A stretch of DNA of 64,000 nt from Synechococcus sp. PROS-U-1 (GCF_014279755.1 NZ_CP047951.1:2046001-2110000); one strand, 5' to 3'; shown: positions 40,444-50,886, numbered from the stretch's first letter. A program made the numbers and translations. The notes: generated by a model from the sequence alone, not told the origin.

Positions 40444-41613
40444 TTAACCCTGCAGTAACACCAGCCGCCGATCCACAAGGCGGCGAATCACCGACGGCTC
40501 GGCCAGGCTTCCCAGCGGAGCCTCAGGCTGCTCTTGCAGGGTCTGCAGCAACGCCCGCTCCTCACTCGACAGCTGCAACGGTTCCATGTTGGTGCCAAGA
40601 ATCGGATCCGGCTCCCCCCAAAGGCAGGGCTGGCGCAACCCATGGGACTGCAGCAAGGCCTCATCGGTCAGTACTGCCGGTTCGATCGGCTGAGCGGAAA
40701 GGAAGAACTCGAAGTGGCTGATGTCGGGATCCAGCTGCTCCACAAGCTCCCATTGCTGAGAAAGGGGCAAGGCCTGGGCACGCTCCAACAACTCGCCGTT
40801 CAACAGGCGTGCCGGATCCCAGACCTCCGGATTCGAGAAGCCGGCGAAATGCAGGCCTGCCGTGGCGATGTATTGGAACAGCCGCTCGAGGTTGTAGCTG
40901 GTCTCCTGCGGATGCAGGTACATATCCGCGAAGTTGGCATCCGCAGCACAGTCCACGGCCCAGCGTTCGCGGTGATGACGGGCGAGGCGATTGGTGTCGG
41001 GAAGGGTCTCGAACAGCTCACGGCCCAAGCGCAGCCCTTCAGCCCCGATGCCGGCCTGCAAGAGGTTCAGCGCTTTCTGGGTCCGGTGAATTTCCCAGCG
41101 CCCCGCATCGGCATACAGAAAGAGATGGAGCAAGCCATGGGGGGCCAACAACCCGCTCAAGGCACGCAGGCCCGCTTCCGGTTGATCAAGGTGATGCAAC
41201 ACCCCCACAGAGTTGATGTAGTCGAAGGGGCCTTCGTCAGCCAGATCCAGAAGACTGCGCTGCTCCTGACGCAGAGAGGTCACCTGCTGGGCCGCCCCGG
41301 AGCGCTGACACCGTTCCTGCGCCACCGCCAGGGCCCCATCACTGATATCCACCCCGAGCACATCCGCACCCGGATTGAGATGGCAGAGATAGTCAGTGCT
41401 GACGCCGGTGCCACAGCCGGCATCAAGAATCCGCGGCCGCTCCATCCCCGATGGGATCCGTCCGTGGACGGCGGCCAGAACGCTGCGGTGACACCACCGC
41501 CAGTTGTATCCGGGGGGCGGTCCGTCCTGAAGCGGGTCGCCCGGGAAAGGGAAGCGGTCATAGAACGCACTCACCACGGGGGTCGCAGCATCACTGGGCT
41601 TTGGGTGGGCCAT
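40444..41613 (-). CDS. SAM-dependent class I methyltransferase with C-terminal extension
   Basis: A 389-aa protein. SAM-binding motif I RILDAGCGTGVSTDYLCHL and the acidic strand VLGVDISDGALAVAQERC are canonical; FDYINSVGVLHHLDQPEAG matches post-motif II. The opening VVSAFYDRFPFPGDP is seen in cyanobacterial methyltransferases of unknown target. The C-terminal 170 residues have no known domain. It lies four bases upstream of atp1, so it is probably cotranscribed with the ATP synthase genes. ATG 41613 preferred over an upstream start at 41646. Confidence 0.82.
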   Translation of the reverse strand: MAHPKPSDAATPVVSAFYDRFPFPGDPLQDGPPPGYNWRWCHRSVLAAVHGRIPSGMERPRILDAGCGTGVSTDYLCHLNPGADVLGVDISDGALAVAQERCQRSGAAQQVTSLRQEQRSLLDLADEGPFDYINSVGVLHHLDQPEAGLRALSGLLAPHGLLHLFLYADAGRWEIHRTQKALNLLQAGIGAEGLRLGRELFETLPDTNRLARHHRERWAVDCAADANFADMYLHPQETSYNLERLFQYIATAGLHFAGFSNPEVWDPARLLNGELLERAQALPLSQQWELVEQLDPDISHFEFFLSAQPIEPAVLTDEALLQSHGLRQPCLWGEPDPILGTNMEPLQLSSEERALLQTLQEQPEAPLGSLAEPSVIRRLVDRRLVLLQG

Positions 41614-41759
41614 GGAGTGCAGATTCGGCGCCTGCGAGCTTTTCACGTCACACCCAGCGAGTCACTCCGACACCGCAGGGCCTGCAAACATTTGTTCATG
41701 GGGCCGCGGAGCACCATCCCAACAGCCGTAACGTGGCGCGATCCGGCTTGCTTTCGTCG

Positions 41760-44711
41760 ATGACAGTGACCGCCAGCAGCGGCAGCCCGCGCGTGTCTCC
41801 CCAACTGTTCGACACGCTGCCGCTCTCCAGCGTCCGTCAGGCAGAGCAGCAGGACCGTTTCCCTGACAACGGGGAACTGAACAGTCTTGTGACCTTCTTC
41901 CGGACTGGTCAAGACCGGATCGAAGCGTCCAGGATCATTGCGGCGAATGCCGAGGCCATCGTGGCCCGCGCCGCCAACAGAATTTTTGTGGGGGGCACGC
42001 CCCTCTCCTTCCTTGAATCGCCGCTAACAACAGGCGAGACCGGACGCAGTAGTAGTCAGGGCGGCACACCACTGGCGGCAGACCAAGCCGCCTTTGAACA
42101 GTCGGTACGCACCTTCACCGGCGACAGCGGCAGCACAAAGAGAGGCAACTTTCTGACCCGTCTTTTGGAAGGAGCCGGTGGGGATGCTGATATTCGTGTG
42201 GTGCTTCCGACAGGCTTCAACGCCATCAGTGTGGCCAAGTACGGCCCGGCGTTCATGCGCAAGTCGGTGCGCGATATGGGCTGGTTCCTGCGTTATGTGG
42301 GTTACGCCCTCGTGGCTGGTGACCCCAGCATCCTCGCGGTGAACACCCGCGGCCTGCGAGACATCCTCCTGGAAAACTGCTCCCTGGCTGCCACCAACGT
42401 GGCCCTTCAGGAGATGCGGGCAGCCTCCGCCGAACTGCTACGGGACCGTCCTGAAGCCCGTCAGATGACCATCGACTGCTTCAACGTGCTGTTGCAGGAG
42501 CTGGCTATACCCACCCCCAGCACCAAGCAGCGGCAGGGGAGTGCAGTTCAACAAGGCTTGCAACTCCCGGCGATCTACGCCCTTGCCTCAGAAGGCCGCC
42601 AGCTTTTTGAGATGCGGCCGGGCCTCTCCGGAGCAGAAAAAGCAGAAATCATTCGCGCCGCTTACCGCCAGGTGTTTGAGCGCGACATCGCCAAGGGTTA
42701 CTCCCAGACCCCCTGCGCAGACAAAGCCAGCGCCGTGGCCCAGGGCCAGATCTCGATGCGCGAATTCGTTCGCGCCCTCGGCCGCAGCAAGGAATATCGC
42801 CAGCAGTTCCACGACGGTTTCGTCAACAGCCGTGTTGTGGAACTGGCCTATCGCCACTTCCTCGGACGGGGCATCAGCTCCCTCGAGGAATTCCGAAAGT
42901 CGTTCGCCATCCTCAGTGACCAGGGCCTGAATGGCCTCGTGGATGTGCTGGTGAATTCCTCGGAATACGCCCAGGCCTTTGGTGAAGAAACAGTTCCCTA
43001 CCTGCGGGATCTCGGCACGGAAGCCCAGGAAAGCGCCGGCTGGGGATCCAACCGAAAGCTGTTCAACTTCAGTGCCCCCTTTGATGGCGCACCGCAATAC
43101 GTCACCCTCTACGCCTCCTACCGCCAACCGTTTGCCGACCAGCACGTCTACGGCGGTGGCAATGATCCGGTGGCCAACAAATTCGGAGCCATCTTCCCGA
43201 GCGGCACAGCTTCCGTGGCCACCCGACCGGCCCCTTACGGCTACGACAGCCGCCGCCTGCTCGTGAGCAATGGGCTCAACAGCCCCGGCCAGCTAGACAG
43301 CGACAGTTTCCGCAAGAGCCGCCCACGCAAGAGTGGTCCGCGCGTCATGCGACTTCAGCAGATCGCCACGGGTGGCACTGTGAATCCAGGCCGTGGTGGT
43401 CAGCCCAGCGTGCGCACAACTGAGGCCAGCACCCAAGCCGTGATCAAGGCGGTTTACGTGCAAGTGCTCGGCAACGGCGGCTATGCGGGAGAGCGAATGA
43501 GCTCTGATGAAGCCCGCCTCGAAAACGGGGATATTCCGCTCAAGGATTTTGTTCGGGCCGTCGCCAAATCCGATGCTTTCCGACGCCGCTACTGGAGCGG
43601 CCTTTACATCGTGAAGGCGATCGAAGTGATGCATCGCCGTTTGCTTGGCCGACCCACCTTCGGACGCTGGGAAATCGATGCCCTTTTCGATACAGCCGCA
43701 CGGCACGGTTTCTATGGAGTGGTGGACGCACTGATCGACAGCAAGGAATACAGCCAAGCGTTTGGAGCCGACACAGTCCCCTACGAACGTTTCATCACAC
43801 CCGGTGATGTGACCGCTCGCCGTGCTCCCGGCTGGTCACGCCCTCTCAAGCTTGAAGCTGCCGCTGATCTGACCCTTGGCAGCCGTCCTGAAACACAGCG
43901 ATCCGAAGCATTCCGCGGCAGTGGCGAAGTAACACCACGCAACCTGCCTGACACGCAAAAGGAAACCAGCCAAGACTTCACGACAACAACCAGCGCAAAC
44001 GCCGCAGGGCCCAGTTGGCTGTCGGTGGTGCGTCGACAAGGTCTTGCATCCAACAAGACTGGCTTCCCAATGCGTCGAGCCAGCAACTCAACGCCGACCA
44101 GCATCGGTGGTCGCACTTGGAGCGTTGAGCTCATTTCTTCCAATGCGCGGAGTGGACAAGCACTCCCACGCATGGGAATGGCCCTTATCACGGAAGGAGC
44201 TTCGGGGTTCCGCTTGCGAGGTGGACTTCCCGCGATGCTCGAGCTGAAACAGCCTTGCAGCGAAGATGAGCTCCAGACGGTTCTCGATGCGACTTACAAG
44301 CAGCTGCTCAACCGTGTCCCCACCGGAAATGAGCGTCTGATCAGCGCGGAGTCACGTCTGCGCAATCAGGACATCGACCTGGCTGATTTCATCGCTGAAG
44401 TGGCGATGAGCGAGGCGTTCCAGAACCGGATCTCCTCGATGGCACCGCTTCGGGCCGCTTCCGCTGCTGGTTTAGCCCTGCTGGGACGAGCGACCACACC
44501 TGCTGAGACCAGCCGCTTCCTGATCACACGAGCCCAGGCAGGCCATGGTGCTGCGGTGACCGAATTGCTGGCAGATCGCATCGGCACAGCGGTGCCTCGC
44601 GTTGATGGCATGAACACCACATCAGGGGTTCCACAGGCCACAATTCAGCGGACAGCATCGCTGTACAGCGGAAACGCAGGCATGAATCCCACCTCGGGCG
44701 AGGCGATCTAA
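41760..44711 (+). CDS. apcE: Phycobilisome core-membrane linker (L-CM)
   Basis: The 983-aa terminal emitter and anchor of the phycobilisome core. The N-terminal phycobilin domain (to about residue 240, with a loop insertion) holds the chromophore Cys207 in LLENCSLAATNVALQEM. Three linker repeats follow, each with the A-Y-R-Q/V-F and FVRA...S pattern (for example IIRAAYRQVFERDIAKG, IKAVYVQVLGN, LDATYKQLLNRVPTGNE). Three repeats fit a tricylindrical core. ATG 41760 (MTVTASSGSPRVSP) is used; the long upstream frame overlaps the methyltransferase. First gene of apcE-A-B-C. Confidence 0.97.
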   Translation: MTVTASSGSPRVSPQLFDTLPLSSVRQAEQQDRFPDNGELNSLVTFFRTGQDRIEASRIIAANAEAIVARAANRIFVGGTPLSFLESPLTTGETGRSSSQGGTPLAADQAAFEQSVRTFTGDSGSTKRGNFLTRLLEGAGGDADIRVVLPTGFNAISVAKYGPAFMRKSVRDMGWFLRYVGYALVAGDPSILAVNTRGLRDILLENCSLAATNVALQEMRAASAELLRDRPEARQMTIDCFNVLLQELAIPTPSTKQRQGSAVQQGLQLPAIYALASEGRQLFEMRPGLSGAEKAEIIRAAYRQVFERDIAKGYSQTPCADKASAVAQGQISMREFVRALGRSKEYRQQFHDGFVNSRVVELAYRHFLGRGISSLEEFRKSFAILSDQGLNGLVDVLVNSSEYAQAFGEETVPYLRDLGTEAQESAGWGSNRKLFNFSAPFDGAPQYVTLYASYRQPFADQHVYGGGNDPVANKFGAIFPSGTASVATRPAPYGYDSRRLLVSNGLNSPGQLDSDSFRKSRPRKSGPRVMRLQQIATGGTVNPGRGGQPSVRTTEASTQAVIKAVYVQVLGNGGYAGERMSSDEARLENGDIPLKDFVRAVAKSDAFRRRYWSGLYIVKAIEVMHRRLLGRPTFGRWEIDALFDTAARHGFYGVVDALIDSKEYSQAFGADTVPYERFITPGDVTARRAPGWSRPLKLEAAADLTLGSRPETQRSEAFRGSGEVTPRNLPDTQKETSQDFTTTTSANAAGPSWLSVVRRQGLASNKTGFPMRRASNSTPTSIGGRTWSVELISSNARSGQALPRMGMALITEGASGFRLRGGLPAMLELKQPCSEDELQTVLDATYKQLLNRVPTGNERLISAESRLRNQDIDLADFIAEVAMSEAFQNRISSMAPLRAASAAGLALLGRATTPAETSRFLITRAQAGHGAAVTELLADRIGTAVPRVDGMNTTSGVPQATIQRTASLYSGNAGMNPTSGEAI

Positions 44712-45117
44712 GCCGTACAGCCCATTTCAGTGACAAACAACCGCCACATTCGCGACGGTTGTTCTCATTCGATCCCGGTGAAGTACAGCTTCCTCGGGAT
44801 CATTTTGTGCGTCTTAGACGCATCCGGAGCAAAGTCGCAGATCGCAGTCATGCCAGCACTTTTCTGCGCAACAAATTAGCCATGAAGAACTGTTACCCGG
44901 TCAAAACTCCCCGGCCATGGTCAGCGCAGAATGCCTCAGCCGAATCCAACGGAGCGAGCTCACCGCGGTCAGTGTTGACCGATGTGAACAAGTCTCACTC
45001 CCGACGCTTCGACCCCCTGTCCCAGCCTTTAGTCTGAGACTCGATCCTTCGGGATCACCCCTTATTCACCGGATACCGGTCTCCTACGGGTGGCCGCTTG
45101 TTTCGAGGCAGAACTGC
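44712..45117. promoter_or_regulatory. apcE-apcA intergenic region
   Basis: A 406-bp gap with no convincing gene; the frames inside look random. An inverted repeat AACAACCG (44736-44743) / CGGTTGTT (44756-44763) just after apcE may be a processing hairpin or weak terminator, though no T-run follows. The rest probably holds the strong apcA promoter and a long leader; I cannot place the boxes. Confidence 0.5.
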
Positions 45118-45603
45118 ATGAGCATCGTCTCCAACTCGATCATCAACGCGGACGCCGAAGCCCGCTACCTCAGCCCTGGCGAACTCGACCAGATCAAAGC
45201 CTTCGTCACCGGCGGTCAACGCCGTCTGCGCGTGGCTCAGGTCTTGTGCGAGAGCCGCGAGCGCATCGTCAAGCAGGCTGGAGGTCAGCTGTTCCAGAAG
45301 CGTCCCGACGTCATCTCCCCTGGCGGTAACGCCTACGGCGAGGAGATGACCGCCACATGTCTGCGCGACATGGATTACTACCTCCGCCTTGTCACCTACG
45401 GCATCGTTGCCGGTGACGTCACTCCGATCGAAGAGATCGGTGTGATCGGCGCAAAAGAGCTTTATCGCTCCCTGGGAACTCCTCTGGAAGCATTGGCTGA
45501 ATCCGTGCGCGAGATGAAGATCGTCGCCATGGGCCTCCTCACAGGAGCCGACGCAGAGGAAGCCGGCACCTACTTCGACTACGTGGTTGGCGCCCTCGCC
45601 TGA
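45118..45603 (+). CDS. apcA: Allophycocyanin alpha subunit
   Basis: A 161-aa phycobiliprotein of the phycobilisome core. It binds phycocyanobilin at Cys81 in [20 protein letters not shown]. The globin-like helices ([34 protein letters not shown]) are typical. ATG 45118 starts directly at the conserved N-terminus. Followed 39 bp later by apcB. Confidence 0.98.
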   Translation: MSIVSNSIINADAEARYLSPGELDQIKAFVTGGQRRLRVAQVLCESRERIVKQAGGQLFQKRPDVISPGGNAYGEEMTATCLRDMDYYLRLVTYGIVAGDVTPIEEIGVIGAKELYRSLGTPLEALAESVREMKIVAMGLLTGADAEEAGTYFDYVVGALA

Positions 45604-45642
45604 ACCGCTCGCTGATTTTCCCTCTCGTCTCCTCACGGATCC

Positions 45643-46131
45643 ATGCAAGACGCCATCACCAACGTCATCAACAAGTCGGACGTCCAGGGCCTGTACCTGG
45701 ACACGGCTTCGATGGGCAGCCTCGAGTCGTATTTCGCCAGCGGTGAACTGCGCGTGCGCGCTGCCGCCACCATCAGCGCTAACGCTTCGGCCATCATTCG
45801 TGATGCCGTCGCCAAGGCGTTGCTGTACTCGGACATCACCCGTCCCGGCGGCAACATGTACACCACTCGCCGCTACGCCGCCTGCATCCGCGACCTGGAT
45901 TACTACCTGCGGTATTCCACCTACGCCATGCTCGCCGGCGACACTTCCATCCTCGACGAGAGGGTGCTTAACGGTCTCAAGGAGACCTACAACTCCCTCG
46001 GTGTTCCCATCGGTGCCACCGTTCAGGCCATCCAAGCCATGAAAGAAGTCACCGCAGGACTGGTCGGACCTGACGCCGGCAAGGAAATGGGTGTCTACTT
46101 CGACTACATCTGCTCCGGCCTCGGCAACTGA
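45643..46131 (+). CDS. apcB: Allophycocyanin beta subunit
   Basis: A 162-aa core phycobiliprotein pairing with ApcA. Chromophore Cys81 lies in [20 protein letters not shown], with Asn71, the usual site of methylation, in [10 protein letters not shown]-terminus [20 protein letters not shown] is typical. apcC starts five bases after its stop codon. Confidence 0.98.
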   Translation: MQDAITNVINKSDVQGLYLDTASMGSLESYFASGELRVRAAATISANASAIIRDAVAKALLYSDITRPGGNMYTTRRYAACIRDLDYYLRYSTYAMLAGDTSILDERVLNGLKETYNSLGVPIGATVQAIQAMKEVTAGLVGPDAGKEMGVYFDYICSGLGN

Positions 46132-46136
46132 GCCCC

Positions 46137-46337
46137 ATGCGGTTGTTCAAAGTCACCGCCTGTATCCCCAGTCCTGAAAAGGTGCGGACGCAGCGCGAAT
46201 TGCAGAACACCTTCTTCACCAAATGGGTTCCCTATGACAGCTGGTTCGCTGAGCAACAGCGCATCCAGAAACAGGGGGGACGCATTATCAAGGTGGAACT
46301 CTGCACCGGGGGTCAGCAGGTCAACGTCGGCAACTGA
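46137..46337 (+). CDS. apcC: Phycobilisome small core linker (L-C 7.8)
   Basis: A 66-aa CpcD-like linker that caps allophycocyanin trimers. MRLFKVTACIPSPEKVRTQR and RIIKVELCTGGQQVNVGN are conserved. Last gene of the apc cluster; a terminator follows within 22 bases. Confidence 0.97.
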   Translation: MRLFKVTACIPSPEKVRTQRELQNTFFTKWVPYDSWFAEQQRIQKQGGRIIKVELCTGGQQVNVGN

Positions 46338-46358
46338 ACTCCGTTCCAATTCAAGGCC

Positions 46359-46385
46359 AAGCCCGGTTCAACACCGGGCTTTTTT
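46359..46385 (+). terminator. Rho-independent terminator of the apc cluster
   Basis: A 9-bp stem AAGCCCGGT / ACCGGGCTT with a 5-base loop followed by a T-run, starting 22 bases after the apcC stop codon and just before the convergent tlyA stop. Confidence 0.92.
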
Positions 46386-46393
46386 ATGGCCCA

Positions 46394-47200
46394 TCAACCA
46401 TTCAGCGTCTTCGCAACCAGAAGCTCTAGATCCGGCAAATCAGCCGCGTCGGCCTCAGCCAACCAGAGCACGTACTCGTGGTTGCCGGCGGGGCCTGTGA
46501 GCGGCGAGGCCACGAGGCCCTGCGGCTGCCAACCCGACTCCCCAGCTGCTGTGATCACGGATTCGATGGCATCACGGTGGGCCGCCGGATCACGAACCAC
46601 ACCCCCCTTGCCGACCCTGTTCTTACCGACCTCAAACTGCGGCTTCACCAGCACCAGCGCCTCGGTTCCTGGACCCTGCAACAGCCGGCGCAAGGCAGGA
46701 AGGATCAGACGCAGCGAAATGAACGACACATCGGTGACCGCAAGACTGGGCCAGGGGTCATCTGCCGTGTAGAGAACCTCGGGTTGGAGGTGGCGCAGAT
46801 TGGTCCGTTCACGCAGCACCACCCTGGGATCAGTGCGCAGACTCCAGGCCGTTTGGCCATAGCCCACATCGACGCCATAGACACGGCTGGCACCATGCTG
46901 CAGCAGGCAATCGGTGAAGCCGCCCGTGGAAATGCCGCCATCCAGGCAGACCCGATCCTCCACACGCACAGCAAAAGCCTTCAAGCCCGCCAACAGTTTT
47001 TCGCCACCACGGGAGACGAAGCGGGGGGGCTGCTCGACCCTCAATTCCCGCTCGGCCGTGACTTCCGTTCCGGGCTTATCGAGCAGCATGCCTGCCCCAT
47101 CACGCACCTTCCCAGCACGGATTAGCTGCTGCGCCTGTTGCCGTGAACTGACCAAGCCACGGGTCAGGAGTTCAAGATCAAGACGCTGTTTGGACGCCAT
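46394..47200 (-). CDS. tlyA: TlyA-family rRNA (cytidine-2'-O)-methyltransferase / hemolysin A
   Basis: A 268-aa protein with an N-terminal S4 RNA-binding domain (RLDLELLTRGLVSSRQQAQQ), then FVSRGGEKLLAGL and a FtsJ-like methyltransferase domain (VCLDGGISTGGFTDCLLQHG, VYGVDVGYGQTAWSLR, VTDVSFISLRLILPAL, LVLVKPQFEVGK). It likely methylates ribosomal RNA. Convergent with apcC across a terminator. Confidence 0.93.
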   Translation of the reverse strand: MASKQRLDLELLTRGLVSSRQQAQQLIRAGKVRDGAGMLLDKPGTEVTAERELRVEQPPRFVSRGGEKLLAGLKAFAVRVEDRVCLDGGISTGGFTDCLLQHGASRVYGVDVGYGQTAWSLRTDPRVVLRERTNLRHLQPEVLYTADDPWPSLAVTDVSFISLRLILPALRRLLQGPGTEALVLVKPQFEVGKNRVGKGGVVRDPAAHRDAIESVITAAGESGWQPQGLVASPLTGPAGNHEYVLWLAEADAADLPDLELLVAKTLNG

Positions 47201-47297
47201 TGCGACATAAAAGCAGACCGATCCCGAAGAAAACCCGGGATCCTGTGGCTGGAGACGGTTCTGCCGGGAGGATTTCCATCAATCCGTACAGAGGGAC

Positions 47298-47498
47298 GTG
47301 TCCACCCACCGCCCCCAAACTTCCAAGGTGGTGCCGCTGTTGCGACCGGGCAGCTTCGTGCGGCTCGACAACCAGCCGTCCGACCTCCCACCCTTTCAGG
47401 TTCTGCACTGCCGCGGGGGCCGCTGCTGGGTGCGCCAGCAATCCTGGGGTTCACATGTTCAATGGGAAGTTGAGCATGAGCGCCTCAGCGCCGCCTGA
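47298..47498 (+). CDS. Small hypothetical protein, 66 aa
   Basis: A short frame starting at GTG 47298 with a good Shine-Dalgarno-like GAGGGA just upstream. The product is basic and aromatic with a beta-rich look (LLRPGSFVRLDNQPSDLPPF, QVLHCRGGRCWVRQQSWG, VQWEVEHERL), reminiscent of small SH3-like barrels. I cannot name the family. It lies between divergent tlyA and ftsW. Confidence 0.55.
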   Translation: MSTHRPQTSKVVPLLRPGSFVRLDNQPSDLPPFQVLHCRGGRCWVRQQSWGSHVQWEVEHERLSAA

Positions 47499-47575
47499 AC
47501 AACAGCACCTTTGGCTTGGCAAAGTTCCGCTTTCGCGGCTCAATGGAGCATCGATAACCCCCTCGCTCTGCCTCG

Positions 47576-48799
47576 GTGAACGCCACTGCGCCCAAGTCCA
47601 AGCCTGCCAGGCGTGAAACGAGCGAAGGACGCAAAAGCGGACTGTTTCAGCGGCTGCTCCCCTTGCCCTGGCAGCTCTGGCCGGCAGAGGCCCGCCTGCT
47701 GACGGGATTGGCAGGGTTCTGGAGTGTGGCAGGACTGGTGGTATTGGCGTCGGCCAGCTGGTGGGTGGCCCTGCGGGAAATGGGGGACGGCGGCTTTTAT
47801 CTGAAACGGCAGGCGATCTGGCTGTTGGCCAGCTGGAGCCTGCTCGGGATCACAATCTCCACCAACCTGCGGCGCTGGCTGCGTTGGTCGGGACCGGGGC
47901 TGTGGATGGGCTGCCTGCTGATCGCCGCCACCCTGGTGATGGGCACCACCGTCAACGGCGCCAGCCGCTGGCTGGTGATTGGGCCCCTGCAGGTGCAGCC
48001 CTCGGAGCTGGTGAAACCCTTTGTGGTGCTGCAGGCCGCCAATCTGTTTGCCCCCTGGAGCCGAATGAGCCTCGACCAAAAGCTGCTCTGGCTCGGCAGC
48101 TTTGGCGGACTGCTGCTGCTGATTCTCAAGCAGCCCAACCTCTCCACCGCCGCCTTGATGGGACTCACCCTCTGGATGGTGGCCATGGCGGCCGGCCTGC
48201 GCTGGCGCAGCCTGCTCGGCACAGCCCTGGCGGGATCGCTGCTGGGCACCGCCAGCATCCTGATCAATGAATACCAACGGATCCGGGTGGTGTCGTTCCT
48301 GGATCCCTGGAACGACCCCATGGGGGATGGCTATCAGCTGGTGCAGAGCCTGCTGGCGATCGGATCCGGCGGTTGGATGGGTCAGGGCTATGGCCTCTCC
48401 ACCCAAAAGCTCCAATACCTCCCGATCCAAAGCACTGACTTCATCTATGCAGTGTTCGCTGAGGAATTCGGCTTTGTGGGCTCGCTGCTGCTGCTGTTGT
48501 TCCTGATGCTGGTGACCTGGGTGGGGCTGCGGGTGGCCCTGCGCTGCCGCAGCAACCAGGCACGCCTTGTTGCCATCGGATGCTCAACAATCCTTGTGGG
48601 CCAGTCGATCCTGAACATCGCAGTGGCTTCTGGCGCGATGCCCACGACCGGTCTTCCCCTGCCCTTGATCAGCTATGGGGGCAACTCTCTGATGTCGAGT
48701 TTGGTGATTCTTGGGCTGCTGATCCGCTGTTCTCTGGAGTCCACCGGTTTGATTGGCGGTCGTTCGAACAGCCGACCACGAGCAGCACGCCAACGATGA
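47576..48799 (+). CDS. ftsW: Cell division / lipid II polymerase FtsW (SEDS family)
   Basis: A 407-aa membrane protein with about ten helices. SEDS hallmarks: VNGASRWLVIGPLQVQPSEL, the conserved YQRIRVVSFLDPW segment, FIYAVFAEEFGFVGSLLLLL and TTGLPLPLISYGGNSLMSSL. It polymerises peptidoglycan at the septum with a partner transpeptidase. Start GTG 47576. Confidence 0.93.
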   Translation: MNATAPKSKPARRETSEGRKSGLFQRLLPLPWQLWPAEARLLTGLAGFWSVAGLVVLASASWWVALREMGDGGFYLKRQAIWLLASWSLLGITISTNLRRWLRWSGPGLWMGCLLIAATLVMGTTVNGASRWLVIGPLQVQPSELVKPFVVLQAANLFAPWSRMSLDQKLLWLGSFGGLLLLILKQPNLSTAALMGLTLWMVAMAAGLRWRSLLGTALAGSLLGTASILINEYQRIRVVSFLDPWNDPMGDGYQLVQSLLAIGSGGWMGQGYGLSTQKLQYLPIQSTDFIYAVFAEEFGFVGSLLLLLFLMLVTWVGLRVALRCRSNQARLVAIGCSTILVGQSILNIAVASGAMPTTGLPLPLISYGGNSLMSSLVILGLLIRCSLESTGLIGGRSNSRPRAARQR

Positions 48800-48853
48800 G
48801 GCAGGCAGTCCACCCGACTTGCCTGGATAGGCTTTGAACACTTAAGGGCACCT

Positions 48854-49567
48854 GTGGACCTGCTGCTGCTCTCCGATCTGGCCCAGAGCAGCGAACAGCT
48901 GTTGCGACGTGCCCTTGCGGATCCCGGACCGCTGACTGTGGCGCTGGTCTTCGGTGGCGGCGCCCTCACCAGCCTGGGGCCCTGTTCTCTGTCGTTGCTG
49001 CCGGTGACGCTGGCCTATCTGGCGGGGTTTGAGGATGCCCAACCGGCGTGGCGGCGCAGCTTGGCCTTCTGCAGCGGCATCGTGGGGGCCCTCGTGGTCC
49101 TGGGCAGCGTCAGTGGGCTGCTGGGCCGGATCTATGGACAGGTACCGGCGTTGGTTCCCACGCTGGTGGCGATCCTCGCTGTGGTGATGGGATTGAACCT
49201 TCTTGGGCTGCTGCGGATTCCGCTTCCCAGTGGTCCGGATCCGGAACTTTGGCGTCAGAAAGTGCCAGCTCCATTGGCTCCTGTCGCCGCCGGCCTGGCC
49301 TTCGGGCTGGCGGCCTCCCCATGCACCACACCGGTACTGGCGGTGCTGCTGGGCTGGATCGCCCAGAGCGGTCGTCCCCTGGCGGGGGTGGTTCTGCTGA
49401 GCAGCTTCGGCATTGGCCAGGTGCTGCCCCTGCTGCTGGCCGGCACGTTTGCAGCAGCCATTCCAAAACTTCTGGCGTTACGGGGCATCAGCCGCTGGGT
49501 GCCGCCGGCGAGTGGCGTCATCCTGCTCACGAGTGGCCTGCTCACCCTGCTGGCCCGCTGGAGCTGA
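48854..49567 (+). CDS. ccdA: Cytochrome c biogenesis protein CcdA
   Basis: A 237-aa thiol-disulfide transporter with six helices that passes reducing power across the membrane for system II cytochrome c maturation. The two redox Cys are in [18 protein letters not shown] and [17 protein letters not shown]. Start GTG 48854; stop overlaps ccs1 by one base. It forms a functional pair with ccs1. Confidence 0.95.
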   Translation: MDLLLLSDLAQSSEQLLRRALADPGPLTVALVFGGGALTSLGPCSLSLLPVTLAYLAGFEDAQPAWRRSLAFCSGIVGALVVLGSVSGLLGRIYGQVPALVPTLVAILAVVMGLNLLGLLRIPLPSGPDPELWRQKVPAPLAPVAAGLAFGLAASPCTTPVLAVLLGWIAQSGRPLAGVVLLSSFGIGQVLPLLLAGTFAAAIPKLLALRGISRWVPPASGVILLTSGLLTLLARWS

Positions 49568-50886
49568 TGGGGATGGCGCTACTGAAACGCATGGCGGCCT
49601 GGCTCAGCGATCTACGGCTGGCCATCGTGTTGCTGCTGATGATTGCCCTGGCAAGTGCCGTGGGCACCGCAATCCCCCAGGGAGACCCACCCGCCAGCTA
49701 TGTCGATGCCTATGCCAGCAGCCCGTGGCTGGGTCTGCTCCACGGCGAGCAGGTGCTGCAGCTGCAACTCGATCATGTGTATTCCAGCGGCTGGTTTCTG
49801 GCCTTGCTGGCCTGGCTGGGCCTGGCCCTGATCCTGTGCAGCTGGCGACGCCAATGGCCGGCCCTGATGGCGGCCCGGCGCTGGATCGACTACCGCACCC
49901 AGCGCCAATTGAGCAAGCTGGCCATTGCCGAAAGCCAGCCCTGCCCTGATTCCAGTCAATGCCTGACTCAGCTAGAGACAGTGCTACGGGCCAATGGCTG
50001 GCAAGTGCAACGCAAGCCGCAACGGCTGGCGGCTCGGCGTGGCGCCATCGGCCGGGTTGGGCCCTTGCTCGTGCACACCGGTCTTGTCCTGCTGATGCTG
50101 GGCGCAGCCTGGGGCGCCCTAGCCGGCAACCGCCTGGAGCGATTCCTGGCCCCCGGCCGCAGCCTCGACCTTCTGGATCGCGACGGCACCAGCCAATTGA
50201 CCATCACGCTGAATCGCTTTGCCATCGATCGGGATCCAGCCGGACGCACGGAACAGTTCCGCTCCGCTCTGCAGCTGCAAGGCGCCAATCAGACGTTGGA
50301 TGCGGAGATCAGCGTCAATCACCCGCTGCGCCATCGAGGCATCACGATTTACCAGGCGGATTGGTCGTTGGCGACGATCAGCCTGCAAATCGGGCGCAGC
50401 CCCGTGCTGGAACTTCCCTTGCAGACCTATCCAGAGCTTGGGGATCAGGTGTGGGGCCTGGTGCTGCCGACCCGGCCGGATGGCAGCCAACCGGTCTTTC
50501 TGAGTCTGGAGAGTGAACAAGGGCCCGCGACAGTGTTCGATGCCGACGGCCAGCAGGTTGCCCGACTGCGGCCAGGGGGACCAGCAGTAGAGGTGAAAGG
50601 CTTGCCGATGCGGGTGGACGCAGTGATGCCGGCCAGCGGCCTGCTGCTCAAACGGGATCCCGGAGTACCGCTGGTGTATTTGGGCTTCGCGATCCTGCTG
50701 GTGGGGGGGGGGTTAAGCCTGGTGGCCACCCGGCAGATGTGGGCCATCGCTGCTGATGGAACCCTCAGCCTCGGCGGCCTTTGCAACCGCAACCTCGCCG
50801 CCTTTGCGAACGAATTGCCCCAGCTGTTGCAGCAGGTGGTCGGTGCTGCGGCCAATCCTGGGGAACAAAGCGATCAGCAGGGCTGA
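49567..50886 (+). CDS. ccs1: Cytochrome c biogenesis protein Ccs1/ResB
   Basis: A 439-aa membrane protein of the system II heme-ligation complex. N-terminal helices ([37 protein letters not shown]), a third helix ([18 protein letters not shown]) whose His may bind heme, a large lumenal domain, and a last helix ([15 protein letters not shown]). It works with CcsA, not found here. Start ATG 49567 is coupled to ccdA (TGATG); an upstream frame to 49048 is a shadow within ccdA. Confidence 0.94.
   Translation: MGMALLKRMAAWLSDLRLAIVLLLMIALASAVGTAIPQGDPPASYVDAYASSPWLGLLHGEQVLQLQLDHVYSSGWFLALLAWLGLALILCSWRRQWPALMAARRWIDYRTQRQLSKLAIAESQPCPDSSQCLTQLETVLRANGWQVQRKPQRLAARRGAIGRVGPLLVHTGLVLLMLGAAWGALAGNRLERFLAPGRSLDLLDRDGTSQLTITLNRFAIDRDPAGRTEQFRSALQLQGANQTLDAEISVNHPLRHRGITIYQADWSLATISLQIGRSPVLELPLQTYPELGDQVWGLVLPTRPDGSQPVFLSLESEQGPATVFDADGQQVARLRPGGPAVEVKGLPMRVDAVMPASGLLLKRDPGVPLVYLGFAILLVGGGLSLVATRQMWAIAADGTLSLGGLCNRNLAAFANELPQLLQQVVGAAANPGEQSDQQG

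Noticed and set aside
44759-45037. A 92-aa frame between apcE and apcA
   Set aside because: Random-looking composition inside a regulatory gap, without a start signal.
47178-47441. An 87-aa frame opposite the small 47298 gene
   Set aside because: The opposite-strand 47298 frame has a better ribosome site and a more protein-like sequence; this one overlaps the tlyA start.
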